Counted from the first letter of the stretch, positions 1 through 12,159 are shown. The stretch is DNA of 64,000 bases from Bombardia bombarda (GCA_030512295.1 JAULSR010000001.1:10005001-10069000); one strand, 5' to 3'. The notes: generated from the letters alone by a model not told the origin. Program-made: numbers and translations.

Positions 1-306
1 TCCTACCGAGACAAGGACAGAGGCAAGGAACGAGATCGTGACTCTGGTCACCGGCTCTCGTCTTCTTCGTATCGCCACCACGACCGGGACCGCGACCGGG
101 ACCGCGACAACAAGGACAGAGGAGACAAGGACAGAGGAGACAAGGACAGAGGAGACAAGGATAGGGACCGGGACCGGGACCGGCGCGAGCGTGACGATCG
201 TGGCAAGTCCAGTTCTTCGCTAAGCAGCACGATGAATGCTGTCAGCATTGGCACCGCTGCTGCGACGCTGCTGGGTGTACTGGCTGAGGCGGCGCACCAT
301 CTGTGA
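1..306 (+). CDS. C-terminal part of an Arg/Asp-rich low-complexity protein (5' truncated)
   Basis: The frame is open from the first base of the window and ends at a TGA at 304-306, so the start lies upstream. The visible 101 residues are dominated by RD, KDR and GDKDR repeats, coming from a 15-bp tandem DNA repeat around 108-160. A Ser run and a short hydrophobic C-terminus rich in Ala, Leu and Gly follow. Charged RD tracts are common in RNA-processing proteins but also occur in unrelated fungal disordered proteins, so I assign no function. The ending (AAATLLGVLAEAAHHL) resembles a short hydrophobic tail seen in some fungal disordered proteins, which is a weak impression only. Confidence that this is coding is fair, since the frame is uninterrupted and the composition is typical. 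Confidence 0.6.
   Translation, partial: SYRDKDRGKERDRDSGHRLSSSSYRHHDRDRDRDRDNKDRGDKDRGDKDRGDKDRDRDRDRRERDDRGKSSSSLSSTMNAVSIGTAAATLLGVLAEAAHHL
108..160 (+). repeat. 15-bp tandem repeat encoding GDKDR
   Basis: About three and a half copies of a 15-bp unit (gacaaggacagagga) lie in the coding frame and keep phase. The result is a short perfect peptide repeat inside the RD-rich tail. Confidence 0.8.
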
Positions 307-1213
307 TGTGTCACAGATGCAACTTAAAAGAAAAAAAAAGCAAAAAGGGGGGAAACAGGATCAGTATGGGGCTTACTATTACCTTGCGACGCGAGGATGA
401 CACGATTGATGATACCCCTTTTCCGGACTTGTACGATGTTTTAATTACCCAATTACCCACCTCCTTAGCATGCGCAGTTATAAGGTCATGGGGCTGCTGG
501 AGTGTAGGAGTTATAAGGTCTGGACACTGGGGATGGATGGATGGCTGGACGGGGACAAGACATTTTTCTTTTCATGAGATAACCACTGGCCATTAGGCAC
601 CCGCCTGCCTACCTGGCTACAGATCTATTTATGCTTTAGTTCTTGGTATTACTATTTTGTTATTCTAGCCATTGTCATTACTTAAATATGAATACTTTTG
701 GAGGAAACATCGGGCGTTTCTGCAGCCTTGCCTTCGTTTGCCATGACGTCTCCCTTGTGCGTGTGCCAGGCGTATTTTTGCAAGCCTTGATCGGTTCAAT
801 GTACGTATCTCATTCATCCATTGCAAATACACGCTGCGACATCAGCTAGGTGTAAAATGATATCAAATGACTACCTAGGTTACATGAGATAGAGAAACCA
901 TCGCTTTCAGTCCTTTCCTTGAAGGGGTAACGTACGTGAATAAATACAAAAAGACGCACCAACATCATTGACACCTCCCCAACTCAACCACCTCCTTTCT
1001 TTTCTATCCCACCCATCATCAAACATGTAAATGTGTAAGGGTATGCATCTATGTATATCCAGCTGCCAACCATTAACTCATAAATTCCAAACTAAGTCAA
1101 CCCAAGCCAAACAAACCAAGCCACTAATCATTCACCGCTTGACTAAACACCCAAGGTACTTGCTTTGTTATGTATGCAATGTAGCATACTGATACCCAAC
1201 ACCAAACCAATAG
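307..1213. other. Intergenic, no gene recognised
   Basis: This 0.9-kb gap lies between two converging genes. It should hold both 3' untranslated regions. An A-rich run sits near 330-345, and an ACCTAGGT-like word near 873. The short open frames in it have no coding character. Confidence 0.6.
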
Positions 1214-4200
1214 TCACCATCTGCCCACCTCACCTCCTCCGTGTAGTCCTCCTCTCCCTTCCCCCTTCTCCTCCCCTCCCGCATACCCACCCAGCTGCTG
1301 CTTCTGCACCGCTGATTTATACCCGCCTAGCCCCTCGAGCGTCAGCTTCTCAACCTCCTTCTCCACCACCATCATCCTTCCACCCATCATCCCCCCACCG
1401 CCACCACTTCCATTCATCCCCAACATCTTGTTCATCAGCTGCACCTTGTACCGCTTCGCCTCAGGGTCCTGATACTCGAGCTGCGTCCCCGGCGGCGGCG
1501 GCTGGCTATTTTCATCACTCCCACCACCGCCGCTCCCGCTAACGCCCAGCGCAATGCCAGACAGCGCGGCAGCGACAGATGCAGTCTTGGTCATGGTCCG
1601 CCTACCACCAGAGGGAGCAGCGGCAGCGGCGGCGACAGCAGAGGCGGAATCCGCACTACCGTTGCTAGCAGCCGATACGTTGCTGATGGCGCGGCCGAGG
1701 ATCTCGCGTTTGCGCCTTCTGCGTTTGTCTGCCTTGCCGTCTTCGTGCTCGCCGTCTGTGCCGGCTCCTCCTGCTGCTGCGGCAGGGGCGGACGCTGTTG
1801 CGTCTGCACCGTCAGCAGTAGTAGTTGTAGTAGTTGTTGTTGTTCTGGAGACGTCCAAAAGGGAGGCGAGTCTTGTTTCGAGGGCGAGGCGCTCGGCTTC
1901 TTTTTCTTGGGCGGCGCATTTCTTTCGCTTTGCTTCCTCGGATTCTTTAGCTTTTCGGGCTGCTTCTTCCTCGTCTCCTTTTGCTTTCCGTGCGGCTGCT
2001 TCTTGTTGTTGCTTCCGCTGGAGCTCGGCGGCGGCAGCCTCCTTTTCTGGATCTACTGGTGGAGAGGTTTCGCTTCCCTCGTCGGCGTCGGAGGGGGTGC
2101 AGATTTCGCCATCTGTGGCTTCTGAATCTGCGACCTCGCTTGCGATGCGGCTGATGGGTTTCCGCGGGGGTTTGTTGGTGTTGTTGGCTGGTTGTGGTTG
2201 CTGTGATTGTGGGGGTTTGTGTGGCTTCGGTGTTGAGGAGCGGAAGGTTTTGTTGAGGGCGTTGGAGGACGCTTCTGAGAGGGGGGCAGAGTTGCCTTTG
2301 CTATTGTTTTTGCCCAAACTGCTGGTCTGGCTGTTGCTGCTGCTGGTGTGGAGCTGGTGTGTTGGTGCCGTCTCAAAGTGTGAGGTCGCGTGTGATTCTT
2401 GCTCCTCTAGTTGAGGGGGATGCTGACCAACATCAGTCTCCTTTGCTGGTTTTGATGCCTTATCGTTGTCCTTTTCAGTTGAGGGCGAATCAAACATAGA
2501 CGCGTCGAGACGGTAATGGCCGCGGGCCCTGTTCGGCTTTCCAGTGGGTGCTGGCTTGGACAGCAAGTCCTTGTCAACTAACAGGGGCTTTGCTTTTGCC
2601 TTTTCCTTCTCCTTGCCCGGCGCAGAGCTAATTTTCTGCTTCAGCTCAGGAAACAGAAACTCGCGGATGGGCACGTTGCAGCCCGTCGAGATGCAGTCCC
2701 ACAGCCAGCCTGCGCTGACGATGGGTACCTTCCACGCCAGCGCCAGGTCGAGCTTCTGTTTCCTGACAGCGGACAGGGATGGGCAGATCAGCAGAGAGAT
2801 TTCGGCGGTGAAGCGCTCCTCGTACTTGGCGCCCAACTGCAGGATGGCCTTGTTCACCTGGTTGAGGTCAATGTCGGTGAAGCCGGCGGTGGACACGGAC
2901 AGAGACTCGAACCCGGGGATGGGAAAGGAGGGAAACGGGCGGCCGATGACGTGTTCGGACGGATCGAAAAAGAATTTCTTAAACATGCATCGCTCGATGT
3001 AGAACTCGGTGATGATGTTGACGTTATTCGGCAGTAGAGGGTGGGCCTCTCGGCGCGAGTCCTGTGGCACGATGAGGAATCGGTGGGCCAGCTGTGCGCC
3101 AGACGTCGATGCCACCTCGTCGAGCGAGCGGTAGACTAGGCCTCCCAGCGAAGCGACGGCGTTGAGTAGCACCTCATTCTTTTTCTTAGGGAAGCCGTGG
3201 GCGTAGAAACAGCACGAGGCAAAGATGACACTATCATCGGGTGCCCCAAACGACGACAACCGAGTCCCTTGGGTATCGGCCGAGTTGTTGCCTGCACCTG
3301 ACTGTTGTTGCTGCAGTTGCTGTAGTTGTTGCAGTTGTTGTTGTTGAGTGTTGTTCGAGTCGGTCGGCCGTGCCCCAAAAGACTCGGCGATGACCGGGAC
3401 CGTAGGGTCGGCAGTCTGTGGCTTTCCGAGAATGTCCCCCCAGAGGTGGTCTCTCTGGCTGTTTAGCTTCATGCTTGCCGTCTTGCGCAGCTTCCTCCGA
3501 CCCTCGTTATGAGCGGCGGCAGCAGTCTCCCTCAGTCTCTTGCCCAGGGTTACGCGGCGTACATTCCAAGCACCGACTCCCCTCTCGTCCGGGGGCAGGA
3601 TGGGGTCGTAGCACTTCTCGTCCAGGATCATGCCGCGCTCGACGCTGTGGTGCACCCACTCGACAGCGACGGTGTGAATGCCCCAGTTCTTGGCCGCCTG
3701 GTACTTGCGGCCCTCGGGCTTGTAGACGATGAGGTGGGTGACGCGGCGGGTGAGGTCGCCGGTGTAGTTGCCGCCGTTGGCCTCGATGGTGCTGACGATG
3801 TGCTGGCGTTCATCAGGATCTTCGAAGCCGGTCAAGCAGCAGAGGAGGCGCGGGCGGTCGTCAAGACTGTTGTCGTCACCACCACTCGTTTCAAAAGTGC
3901 GCAGCTGCCACTGGGCCTCGAGGGCGGCAAAGTCTATGTCGCGGTCGGCAACCCAGAGATCTCGCACGGCCTCGATCCAGCCGGCGGCCATGGGCTTGAC
4001 ATCGGGGCGCTCCTTGGCGACATGGCGGTACTTGGGGGTGTCATACTCGCCAACGATGAGGTGGGTGCAGTCGGGGGTGAGGTCGTACTTGTGGATTCCG
4101 CCGAGCTCGTGCGTCTTGGCTGCAATATCGGACTGTTTTTGCACGAGATATCAATACAATGCGTAAGAATAATCAAATGAAAGAAGGAGACAAGGAGAGA

Positions 4201-4341
4201 AGAGTGGAGGACTGTAGGTACCCTCAGCTCTGGCGGAATGCTGGTGCAGCAGACCACAATGCCCTTGAAAGGATGCGCCGCGTCAAACAGGGCATTTTCG
4301 TCTTCACTATCTCCATTCAAGGACTTGGGCAACGTGGCCAT
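1214..4341 (-). CDS. Four-BRCT replication/checkpoint scaffold, Dpb11/Cut5(Rad4)/TopBP1 family
   Basis: Two exons: 4341-4222 and 4132-1214, joined by an 89-bp intron (GTACCT donor, ACAG acceptor), giving 1012 residues. Splicing restores a continuous first BRCT (CCTSIPPELR joined to SDIAAKTHELGG). Paired N-terminal BRCTs cover roughly residues 20-225, with the family signatures YDTPKYRHVAKERPD and GNYTGDLTRRVTHLI. A second BRCT pair covers about residues 345-540, including the WLWDCI tryptophan motif. The remainder is a long disordered tail with poly-Gln between the pairs, then Lys/Glu-, Ala- and Gly-rich tracts. Known family role: phosphopeptide-binding scaffold that brings Sld2, Sld3 and the GINS-polymerase complex together at origins, and that activates the Mec1/ATR checkpoint kinase in the nucleus. 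The start at 4341 was chosen because it opens directly into the first domain; an in-frame ATG at 4386 is an alternative. The family call is confident. Confidence 0.88.
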
Positions 4342-4386
4342 TTTCTTGCAATTTTCACTGCCGTCGACATGTACCGGGGCGGACAA

Positions 4387-4953
4387 TGTCTTGATGTGTC
4401 GACGTCAAGTTTGCTTTGAGCGATTGCCAATTAACAGGCCTTGACAGCGGCGCGTCGCGTCCTGCCTGGGATGTTGCGGGGGTCAACGACGCCTACCAAC
4501 ATGCAAGGGTCCCTGGAGCGGGGCAGCTGCGTCACCCCTGAACGACAGTCAACCCTAACCCAGCACTCGTCTATTTTAGCGATAAAGAACGAGACATCAT
4601 ATTATCAGGAACATCATAGCCCATAATCTATGTCAAAAGTACGCAGACAAAATACCCCAACTTACTATTTGCCCGCGTCTGCAAAAAGGTCTGATCACCC
4701 CCCCAACCTGATCGACGGAAAGCGTGAAACTCACCACCAGGTAAAGGCCAGAATGGAACCATCCCCAACTCTAAATCTGACGAACACATAGAAGAGTACC
4801 ACTAAACAAACAATAAAGAACTAGCATTATATACTAATAAATGGTTCTATATACATGCCACGACAGCTTTCCCCGTAAATGCAAACATGGCTTCAATAAG
4901 TACGCCGATGAAGAAGAAGGCTACATCATAACCACAGATGTGCTCAAAACAGA
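4387..4953. other. Intergenic, promoter of the BRCT gene
   Basis: About 0.57 kb lies upstream of the BRCT gene and downstream of the protease stop. I see no recognisable gene or RNA. It should hold the BRCT promoter and the protease terminator. Confidence 0.5.
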
Positions 4954-6510
4954 TCAGATCAACTGTGAGACCACAACAGTTATGCCAAGGCTCCACCACA
5001 ACCCCAAGGCACCAGAGACGGCAGACGCCGCCCCGGACACAGGCGCCTGGCTCCTGCTGGTCGAGCCCGTCTCGGTGCTGCCCGTCGCCCCGGAACCAAG
5101 GTCAGAAACCGGAGATCCCGCGCTGCTACCAGCCGTGACGCCCGAATTGGGTTCCAGCCCGCAGGCGCCCGTCACTCTCGACAGGTCGCTCACGTTGTTG
5201 AGGACGGCCGGGGTGGACCCGCAGTTGGCCGCCTGCGTCATCCAGATGGCGTTGCTTTCCAGGTCAAACACAGCTATTCAGCACCCATCGTTAGCAAACT
5301 CCAACCCAGTTATCAGAATTGGTAGCACGTACTATAAGCAGACCGCATAAAGGTATCCCCCAGCAGCGTAAAGCTCTCACTCGGTGAAATCCCCAGAAAA
5401 CACGCCGGCGGACTCCCCGGAACCTCCCGGATAAGCTCCTTGTACGGCACCTTGACCGTCACCCCGTCAAACGCAAAATCCAAACTCCCCTCCACCTCCG
5501 TCAGCGCACAATCCACCCGGAAGAACCCATTCGCGTCCGCCGCGGGCGAGCCAAAATCGCTCGCAATCGCCAATGTCAAATTCGTCGGCAACAGCGTCAT
5601 AGTCGACCCGCTGTCCAGAAACACAGGCATCGTGCTGCCGGCATACTCGCGCGTCTGCTCGCTCGGCGGGCTGATAGACACCGAGTCCATGTCGATCCAA
5701 AACCGCGGCACCAAGTCAGGCGACTGGTCCGCGGGTATGATGGGCAGCCTGGCGAGCGCGCCGCCAAATTTCGAAGTGTCGACCCCGCCAAAGACGATGA
5801 CGCCCTCCTCGGCGTCCTTGCTGCCGAGCGCGATGGTGTACGCTTTCACCCTTGTCGCGTTCTGGATGGCGAGCTGGTCGACGAAGTTGAGGTACTTTGT
5901 GGCGATGCCGTCGCCGTAGCCAACGCCGAGGATGCCTGAGAAGGCGTCTTCGCTCGAGGTGGCGACGCCGAACTGCACGTCCTGCAGGGCCGTCTTGCTG
6001 CCGGCCAGGGAGATGGTGTCAGTGACGTAGGTGATGTTGGCGCTGCCGATGCCGTAGCGTAGTTGCTTGGTCGTGCCGAGGGAGTTTCCAGTGGAGGACT
6101 TGGACATGTCGTACTGGCCGATGCGCTGGCAGAAGACGGCGTCGGGGCCGCTGACGGTGTTGCAGTCTGGGTTGACCCATAGCTCGAAGGAGCCTGTGTC
6201 GAGCTGGACAAAGACCGGCTGAGGGGGGGTGCCGATGCTGACTGGAGGGGTTGTTAGTTAGTGAGGGGAGGAGAGTCCTGAGCAGATGGGGGTAGAGTCA
6301 TGTACGTTGAGCATAGTATGCTACATCAGAGCGGTTGGCTAGTTGGAGTTGGACGCCTCGTTTGGCGAAGTAGTTGACATTTGTGGAGTGGATGACGGGC
6401 AGATGGATGCAGCCCTCGTGTAGACTGGATGTCTGGTTCTGGGCGGCGGCGTGACCGCAGCATAGCGCCAGAAGCAGCAAGAAGGAAGAGAAAAGGAACG
6501 ACGCTGCCAT
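4954..6510 (-). CDS. GPI-anchored pepsin-type aspartic protease (yapsin/OpsB-like)
   Basis: Three exons: 6510-6306, 6241-5333 and 5273-4954, with introns of 64 and 59 bp (GTACAT...CCAG; GTACGT...ATAG with a GCTAAC branch site). The product has 477 residues. It starts with a hydrophobic signal peptide (residues 1-25). The first splice creates the family motif YYAQLSIGTPPQP and leads to the first catalytic triad DTGS (Asp83). The second catalytic motif, DSGS, lies near residue 277, followed by a hydrophobic-hydrophobic-Gly-like segment (SFTLLGDTFMRSAY). After the catalytic domain comes a Ser/Gly/Thr-rich stalk and a C-terminal hydrophobic stretch ending SLGITVVVSQLI, as in GPI-anchored members. 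Known role: cleavage of secreted and wall proteins at the plasma membrane, including wall remodelling. N-glycosylation sequons (NQT, NRS, NIT, NAT, NLT) support secretion. Confidence 0.9.
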
Positions 6511-7834
6511 TGCTGGCAGCAGGTTTAGATGGTGAGCTCTCGTGATAGCGGCCGCATTGGTGATGTTTGGTTTTTGAACGACGATTATGGATGTTTTGTT
6601 TTTGTGGTGATCAACACGAAAGAGTAGACCTAATGATAGAGAACGATGACGAAGAACGGCCTGCGAACTATCCAAGAATGATGATAGCCACGATGGGAGA
6701 AAGATGCCTGGCTCCTGAGTGAGTATCGTCTATCTGCGCCTACTGTTCACTTCGATCCACTCCCAGTCGTTCAAATTGAACCCGAAGAGACAGTGAAAGC
6801 GTAACGGACAGGAGCCGACAGGCGGAGTAAGAAAGCAAAAAGAAAAGGGAAATGAATGAATGGCAAAACCAGCCGCCAATGGAAAAGGAAACGTCAAGTC
6901 CAGAAGCGACACAAAACAAGACAAAAGCAGCAAATAGGATAGAGAAGGAGAGCAAGAAAGATTTGTTGAAACAAGCAGGGTAGGCCAGAGCTTTCAGCGG
7001 TGAGCTAAGATGGATCACCAGTGCATTACACGATGGCGTGTGAGGTGAGTGGAGGCCAAGCAAAGGGGACGAGTGCTTGCCGGTTGCTCCAGTGTATCAA
7101 CCCAGCCTGGGCAGACACCTCTTGGAACAGGTGCCGAGGAGCCAGGCCGTTCAAGATGGGGATGGGATGTCCATGTTTTTGGACCCGACAGCCACATCTC
7201 TCTTTCTCAGCATCCCAAGCATCTCAAATTGCTGCTGCACTGACTGCATTGTCGCATCGTAGTACATCGTCGCTACATTGCGCCACCGTATCGCATTCTA
7301 CAGCGGGGATTGGGCAGACTTTGCCGTGGACGGCGCGACCATGTTCAAGATGGGCCATTGTGCGAGGTCGCGGCAGTCGTCAGATGGGCCAAGGATAAGC
7401 GAACGAGAGACGACGTTGCAGACCAAGCTGCGACACCAAACCCGAACATCAAACGCCCCAGGGGGCTCGACAGGGCAGGATTTAAGGTTTTAGCGCTCCA
7501 GCTCAGCCAATGGGACGTGTCCAAGCCCTGGCTTGACGTAGTCTGGGCTTCTGTGCCTTCCCCACACGTCTCTCCCGTCAGGTGGATGGGGGGTCTGGAA
7601 CCCGCAGGCAGGGGAACCGACCACGCGACGGCGACTTGCGACTGCGACTTTCTTCAACCCACACAAAACCTAAATGGATGCGACAAGCGCCATGAGGGCA
7701 TGCAGAACACGGCGCCATGACAACCTGTCACAGGCACGATTAGAAGGAGGTGTGTTTTTTTATTTTCAGCCCGCTACTCATACAAACACCAGACATCGGC
7801 CCCCATCCATGTACAACTACAATATTCGTGTCCC
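6511..7834. other. Intergenic, no gene recognised
   Basis: A 1.3-kb gap between the protease start and the oxidoreductase stop. It should contain the protease promoter. Several open frames on both strands lack conserved motifs or splice logic. Confidence 0.5.
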
Positions 7835-8839
7835 TCACGCCTCGCCGCTAACCTTGATGACAACCTTCCCCTTGGCATGCCCCGAATCGAGCCTCTCGAA
7901 CGCCTTCTCATACTCGTCAAACTCCCAAACACTATCCACCGTCGGCCGCACCCTGCCCGCCTCAACCAGCTCCCCAATCTCCTCTAGATTGCTCCCCAGC
8001 GGCTCGACAATAAAAAACAGACTCCTCTCCAGCGTCTTCACCACCCCCTCCGGCCTGAGCGCGTCAGGCGCCGCCGTGATGCTGACCAGCGCGCCCCCAT
8101 CGCGCACCGCAGCCCAGCACCCCGCCAGCGTCTCGCCCCCAATGACATCCACAACCAGCCCACACTCCCTCGCATCCCCATCCCCCGCCACCCAATCTTT
8201 GATCGTCGTCTTGCGATAATCCACCACCTCCGTCGCCCCCAGCGCGCGCACCGCGTCCGCCTTGTCCGGCCCGCAGACGGCCACCACGGCGCCCGCCCCC
8301 GCCAGCGCAGCAAGCTGCACCAGCCAGCTGCCCACCCCGCCGCCCGCGCCCGCCACCAGCACCCGCACTTGTCCATTCCGCGCCCTTGCGTCGTCACTGC
8401 CACCATCTTCAATCCCCGCCGCGTCCAGCGTCCCCTGCACAAACAGCGCCTGCCATGCCGTCAGCGCGCTGAGCGGCGTCGCCGCCGCCTCGACCCATCC
8501 CAGAGAGGGCGGGATCCTGGCCAGCTCGCTGGCGCGCGGGAGGGCGTAGTCGCGGGCGGCGCCGGCGCGCGCGGCGGACACGCGGCAGTAGACGCGGTCG
8601 CCCGGGTGGAACTTGCCAGATGCGGTGACGACGGTGCCGGCGAGGTCTTGGCAGGGGACGAGGAGCTTGTCGGCGGGGATGGCGGCGGGGTAGTCGATGG
8701 CCCAGCGGAGCTCGCCGGCGCAGGGGGAGGTGGCGTGGACGCGGACGAGCACGTCGTCGGGGTGGGTTGGCGTGGGGAGGGGGGCGGTGGTGGCGAGGAG
8801 TGAGGTGGAGGTGCGGGAGGGTTGGAGGAGGGTTTTCAT
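7835..8839 (-). CDS. Zinc-free MDR-superfamily NAD(P)H-dependent oxidoreductase (quinone reductase-like)
   Basis: Single exon, 334 residues, starting at the ATG at 8839, immediately before a GroES-like N-terminal domain (DDVLVRVHATSPCAGELRW). A Rossmann NAD(P)H fold follows, with the glycine motif AGAGGGVGSW near residues 177-186. Then come GATEVVDY and VVDVIGGE, a signature of the zeta-crystallin/quinone-oxidoreductase branch of the medium-chain dehydrogenase superfamily. The Cys-rich structural zinc loop and the catalytic zinc ligands of alcohol dehydrogenases are not visible. Length fits the family. It probably reduces quinones or enones with NADPH in the cytosol; the substrate cannot be told from sequence. 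The coding strand is C-rich in the 5' half and G-rich in the 3' half. Confidence 0.87.
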   Translation of the reverse strand: MKTLLQPSRTSTSLLATTAPLPTPTHPDDVLVRVHATSPCAGELRWAIDYPAAIPADKLLVPCQDLAGTVVTASGKFHPGDRVYCRVSAARAGAARDYALPRASELARIPPSLGWVEAAATPLSALTAWQALFVQGTLDAAGIEDGGSDDARARNGQVRVLVAGAGGGVGSWLVQLAALAGAGAVVAVCGPDKADAVRALGATEVVDYRKTTIKDWVAGDGDARECGLVVDVIGGETLAGCWAAVRDGGALVSITAAPDALRPEGVVKTLERSLFFIVEPLGSNLEEIGELVEAGRVRPTVDSVWEFDEYEKAFERLDSGHAKGKVVIKVSGEA

Positions 8840-10370
8840 GGTTTGGGGGAGGGGGGCATGGTGGGTGGTTGAGGTTGAAGGTAGGTGGGTGGGTGGGTGT
8901 GATGCTTGCTGGTGACCTGAGGTAAAATGGGATACTCTCGATGTGATGTGTGCCGTGATTAATTGCTGTCTGATCTGATGATGTCTACAATTATAAGACG
9001 CCTGCTCGCCCATTTATACATACTGGATAATGTTGCAGAGGCCAGACAAACCTCCATCGTCGTCGCTTTTGTCTGACGCAAACGTCGGGCGCACTCGGAC
9101 ACACAAAATATGTTACGGGTGAATGTTGACTTGCGCATCTCCGGTCACTGCTCAAGGCCATTCCCGACATGGAATTCGATGGAGCAGAAAGCCATTTTGG
9201 GCAACTCGACCAGCGCCCGCGACAATGGGACGGGTGGGTGGAAGAGTCACCATGCATGGCCCGCCATGCCAAGCAGGGACGCTGAGTAAGGAGTTCTGTG
9301 GCGACTGACTTCTCCGAGGACGTAACATCATGGCATCATAGGTAACCAAGTGTAAACAGCTGCCCGTTGGCCGCCAAAGGTCACCTACCTTTGGGTCACA
9401 GAATGATGCTCACTCCATCAGCTTCACGTAGTGGGATGCTAATACATAGCCGACTGCCGGTTGTACATACCATACCACATACACACAGTGTAGATGATGG
9501 ATCGCGCCGATCGATGGAATGCACTTGTTCGCTGGTTGAACCGGCCGGTTGGTACGTACGGGTGGAAGGCATGTGACAACCTCGAGTTCCAGATTGAATT
9601 GGACCAAGGGTCTCCCTCGTCTTTTCTGGTTCTGCCCTTTTCCCTACTTCTCGATCGGGAATCCTGAGGTCTTTTTATTTTTGTCGATAACCTCTACATA
9701 GCGAAACTAAGAACGGGGTCGTTTTTACGTCTACCTCTTTTCCCCTCTTCCACGCCGTAAAACACGGTTTGTCATTGGTCCAGCAGTCTCGTCGACAAAC
9801 GGTCACGCCTTCCGTCTGGATTCCAGATAGCTCAAGCGAGAACCTTGGTGGGTTTGACACCCGATCAACTCCCAAAAGAAAGAGGTAACTTCCGCAGCGC
9901 AAAACAACCCAGGTCGGGGGGTGCCGTGCCTTCCTCATCTGGAGCCAGGAAGCATGACCTTTTTGCTTCCTTCCATCCGTCACCGCGCTTTCTCACTCGG
10001 AGGAGAAACCCAATTCCTGATGCGGGGTGAGGCAGCTCGAGGTTTGTATTGTTGTTCACAGCTTCAAAGCTCACCCAGACTTGGCAACATCCAGGAGACC
10101 ATCCATTCCCGAGGCATTCTACTTAAACATTGCCAGTATCAAAAACTTGATATGCAATCAACCCCATCACGCGCACACACCTTTGAACACGTTGTCTTTT
10201 TGCCCTCTGTTTGTCAAGCCAGTCGCCCTGCTCTTAGCTTTTTCTCGCTTTCCTCTCGCGCTCTCGTCACCCACTCCTTTCGCGCGCCAAAAACCAGAAA
10301 ACAAAACACATCTTCCCCAGCGCACAACACCCTTATTACTGTCCCCATCGACCGTAAAAGAATCTTCAAA
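8840..10370. other. Divergent intergenic region (oxidoreductase / Nudix)
   Basis: This 1.5-kb spacer separates two genes transcribed away from each other, so both promoters should be here. A GGTGGGTGGG run at 8882-8899 sits in the oxidoreductase leader. Pyrimidine-rich DNA from about 10170 to 10360 precedes the Nudix start, as in many fungal promoters. I see no RNA gene. Confidence 0.5.
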
Positions 10371-11493
10371 ATGGGCCTAAACAGGATAATAATGGGCTTG
10401 ATGCAGAAACATGAGGAAGAATGCTCCGCACTCAACATAAACAACATCGACCGGAACAACGACGCCACCAACCTCAGCTCGTCTGTGCCCGAGCACATGT
10501 ACGCAGGCACCATCATCAACCCCAATATCCAACACCCCTCCACCGCAAGCACGAGCGATAACAACCTCCATGGCGTCTCGGTCGGCCCATCAGTCGGCTC
10601 CGACACTGTCCTCATCTCACGGGGACAAACACCACGACCCCCGCCGCAGACACAGACACAGCCGCAGTCACCGCAGCCAAACCCTCCAAGCTCCAGCCCC
10701 AACCACAACTCACCCGCCGCCAGCCCGCCCCCTCCACACCCTTCACCTTCGACGACTCTCTCGGCTGCTATAACATGAGCATGGACGAAGTCGTCTCGGC
10801 CCGCCGCTCCGACAGCGTGCAGTTCATCGCCGTCGGCGCCCTCGTCTTCTCATACATCGGCACCGACCCTGCCGACGACCGCGTGCTGCTGATCCAGCGC
10901 GCCGAGCGCGACTCGGCCCCCTGCTCTGGGAGATACCCGGCGGCGGGTGCGAGTGGGACGACCCGTCCGTCCTCGATGGCGCGGCGCGTGAGCTGCGCGA
11001 GGAGACGGGCCTCACAGCCACAAGAATACGGCGGCAGATTGGCGAGGGCCAGCGCTCGGTCAACCGTGCTGGGATGGAGCAGATGAAGATTACGTTTGAG
11101 GTGGGGGTGGAGGAGGAGGAGGGGGAGGAGGAGGAGGAGGGAGGGGTGGAGGTGCGGCCGAGGGTGAGGCTGAATCCCGAGGAGCATGTAAGGTATTGCT
11201 GGGCGACGGAGAGGGAGTGTCGGGAGGGAAGGGCGGCGAGGGTGGTGGTTGATGGGGAGAGTGGGGAGGAGATGGAGATCAGTCTGAGGTTTACGACGCT
11301 GGGGCAGAGGAAGGTGATTTTGGAAGGGTTCAGGCGGAGGGCGGAGGATAGGGAAAGGGAGAGGGGGGTGGTGCGGACAGGGCAGAGGAGGAGGAGGTTT
11401 GAGATCCCGGAGGTTTTGGAGTGGGGTGAGGATGAAATGATAGAGTGGATGCGTGAAATTAAGCGGGATAGGAATCGCGGTGCTCCGGTTTGA
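10371..11493 (+). CDS. Nudix hydrolase, reading frame broken by two apparent single-base deletions
   Basis: The ATG at 10371 has a strong context (TTCAAAATGG). The frame then moves twice. The N-terminal part reads in one frame to the CCCCC run at 10638-10642, the middle part (FTFDDSLGCYN, then a first Nudix strand FIAVGALVFSYIG) in a second, and from the CCCCC run at 10917-10921 the rest in a third. After the second shift, LWEIPGGGCEWDD leads to the Nudix box end AARELREETGL. Adding one base in each C run would give one frame of about 374 residues. The tail holds an acidic Glu/Gly run near 11100-11145. Known chemistry: metal-dependent cleavage of nucleoside diphosphates linked to another moiety; substrate unknown. 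The box is intact, which suggests sequence error rather than a dead gene, but a recent pseudogene is possible. Confidence 0.7.
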
Positions 11494-12159
11494 TGGTGGA
11501 GGGGTTTTGAGTCTTTTTTGGGGGGGGGGGGGGGGGGTGGAGAGCGTTAATTGAGCGTTACTTTTGGGTCAGATAGGGATAAATAGCAGCGTTGCTGGTA
11601 TAGCTTATACTGTGATAGCGTTATTGATGCTGCCTTTGGTTTTCTGAGCGGTGACATCTGGAGTGTGTCAACGCTGAGTTGGCGACAAAGCAGGCAGAGA
11701 GATGAGCCGAAGCACAGGGGGTAATGGGTGGCTGCGTTTGAGCAATTCGACTCATGAGGTTATAGAAACCACTCCTCCGATGGTGTGTCGTTGAGTTATT
11801 CGTTCGTGTGGTTGCTCAATGCATCGATCCTGGATTAACCCTAACCCCCTTCCCGGAATTAATTAACTGATCCGCGCAACACCAATCCGACCCACACACT
11901 AACGTCATGATCGACAATCTACGTCATCGACCTGTTCCTCGTTCAACTCATTCCCTCTATTCCCGCAGAAGGTCTCAAAACTCCAAATCTCCAAACCCCT
12001 TGCTTTTGCCTCATTCTCCAAAAGGAACAAAGCAGCCTAACCCAACCAAGCAAGGAACCCCTTTTTATTCTTCTACTCCAACCCCAACCAAAAGTAAACA
12101 ACCAAATACAACCCCTTTGGCCCTCCAAGTCCTTGATCCCCCAAAAACACCACCAAAAC
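11494..12159. other. Intergenic with an 18-bp poly-G run
   Basis: This spacer holds the Nudix 3' end and the promoter of the next gene. An uninterrupted run of 18 G lies at 11520-11537. No gene is recognised. Confidence 0.6.
11520..11537 (+). repeat. Poly-G homopolymer, 18 bp
   Basis: Eighteen consecutive G residues lie just after the Nudix stop codon. The length is likely to be unreliable in any assembly. Confidence 0.85.

Noticed and set aside
1554..2414. Long open frame antisense to the BRCT gene
   Set aside because: It mirrors the Glu/Lys/Ser/Ala-rich tail of the sense gene, has Ser/Val-rich low-complexity sequence and no domain.
3509..4180. 223-codon frame antisense to the BRCT domains
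   Set aside because: Shadow of the conserved sense frame, with no recognisable motif.
7021..7720. Overlapping plus-strand frames in the 6.5-7.8 kb gap
   Set aside because: No conserved motif, no consistent splice sites, and composition like intergenic DNA.
8369..8803. 144-codon frame antisense to the oxidoreductase
   Set aside because: Arg/Gly-rich shadow of a C-rich coding segment.
10570..10773. His/Ser/Arg-rich frame in the Nudix gene
   Set aside because: Third frame of a C-rich segment; the other two frames carry the Nudix sequence.
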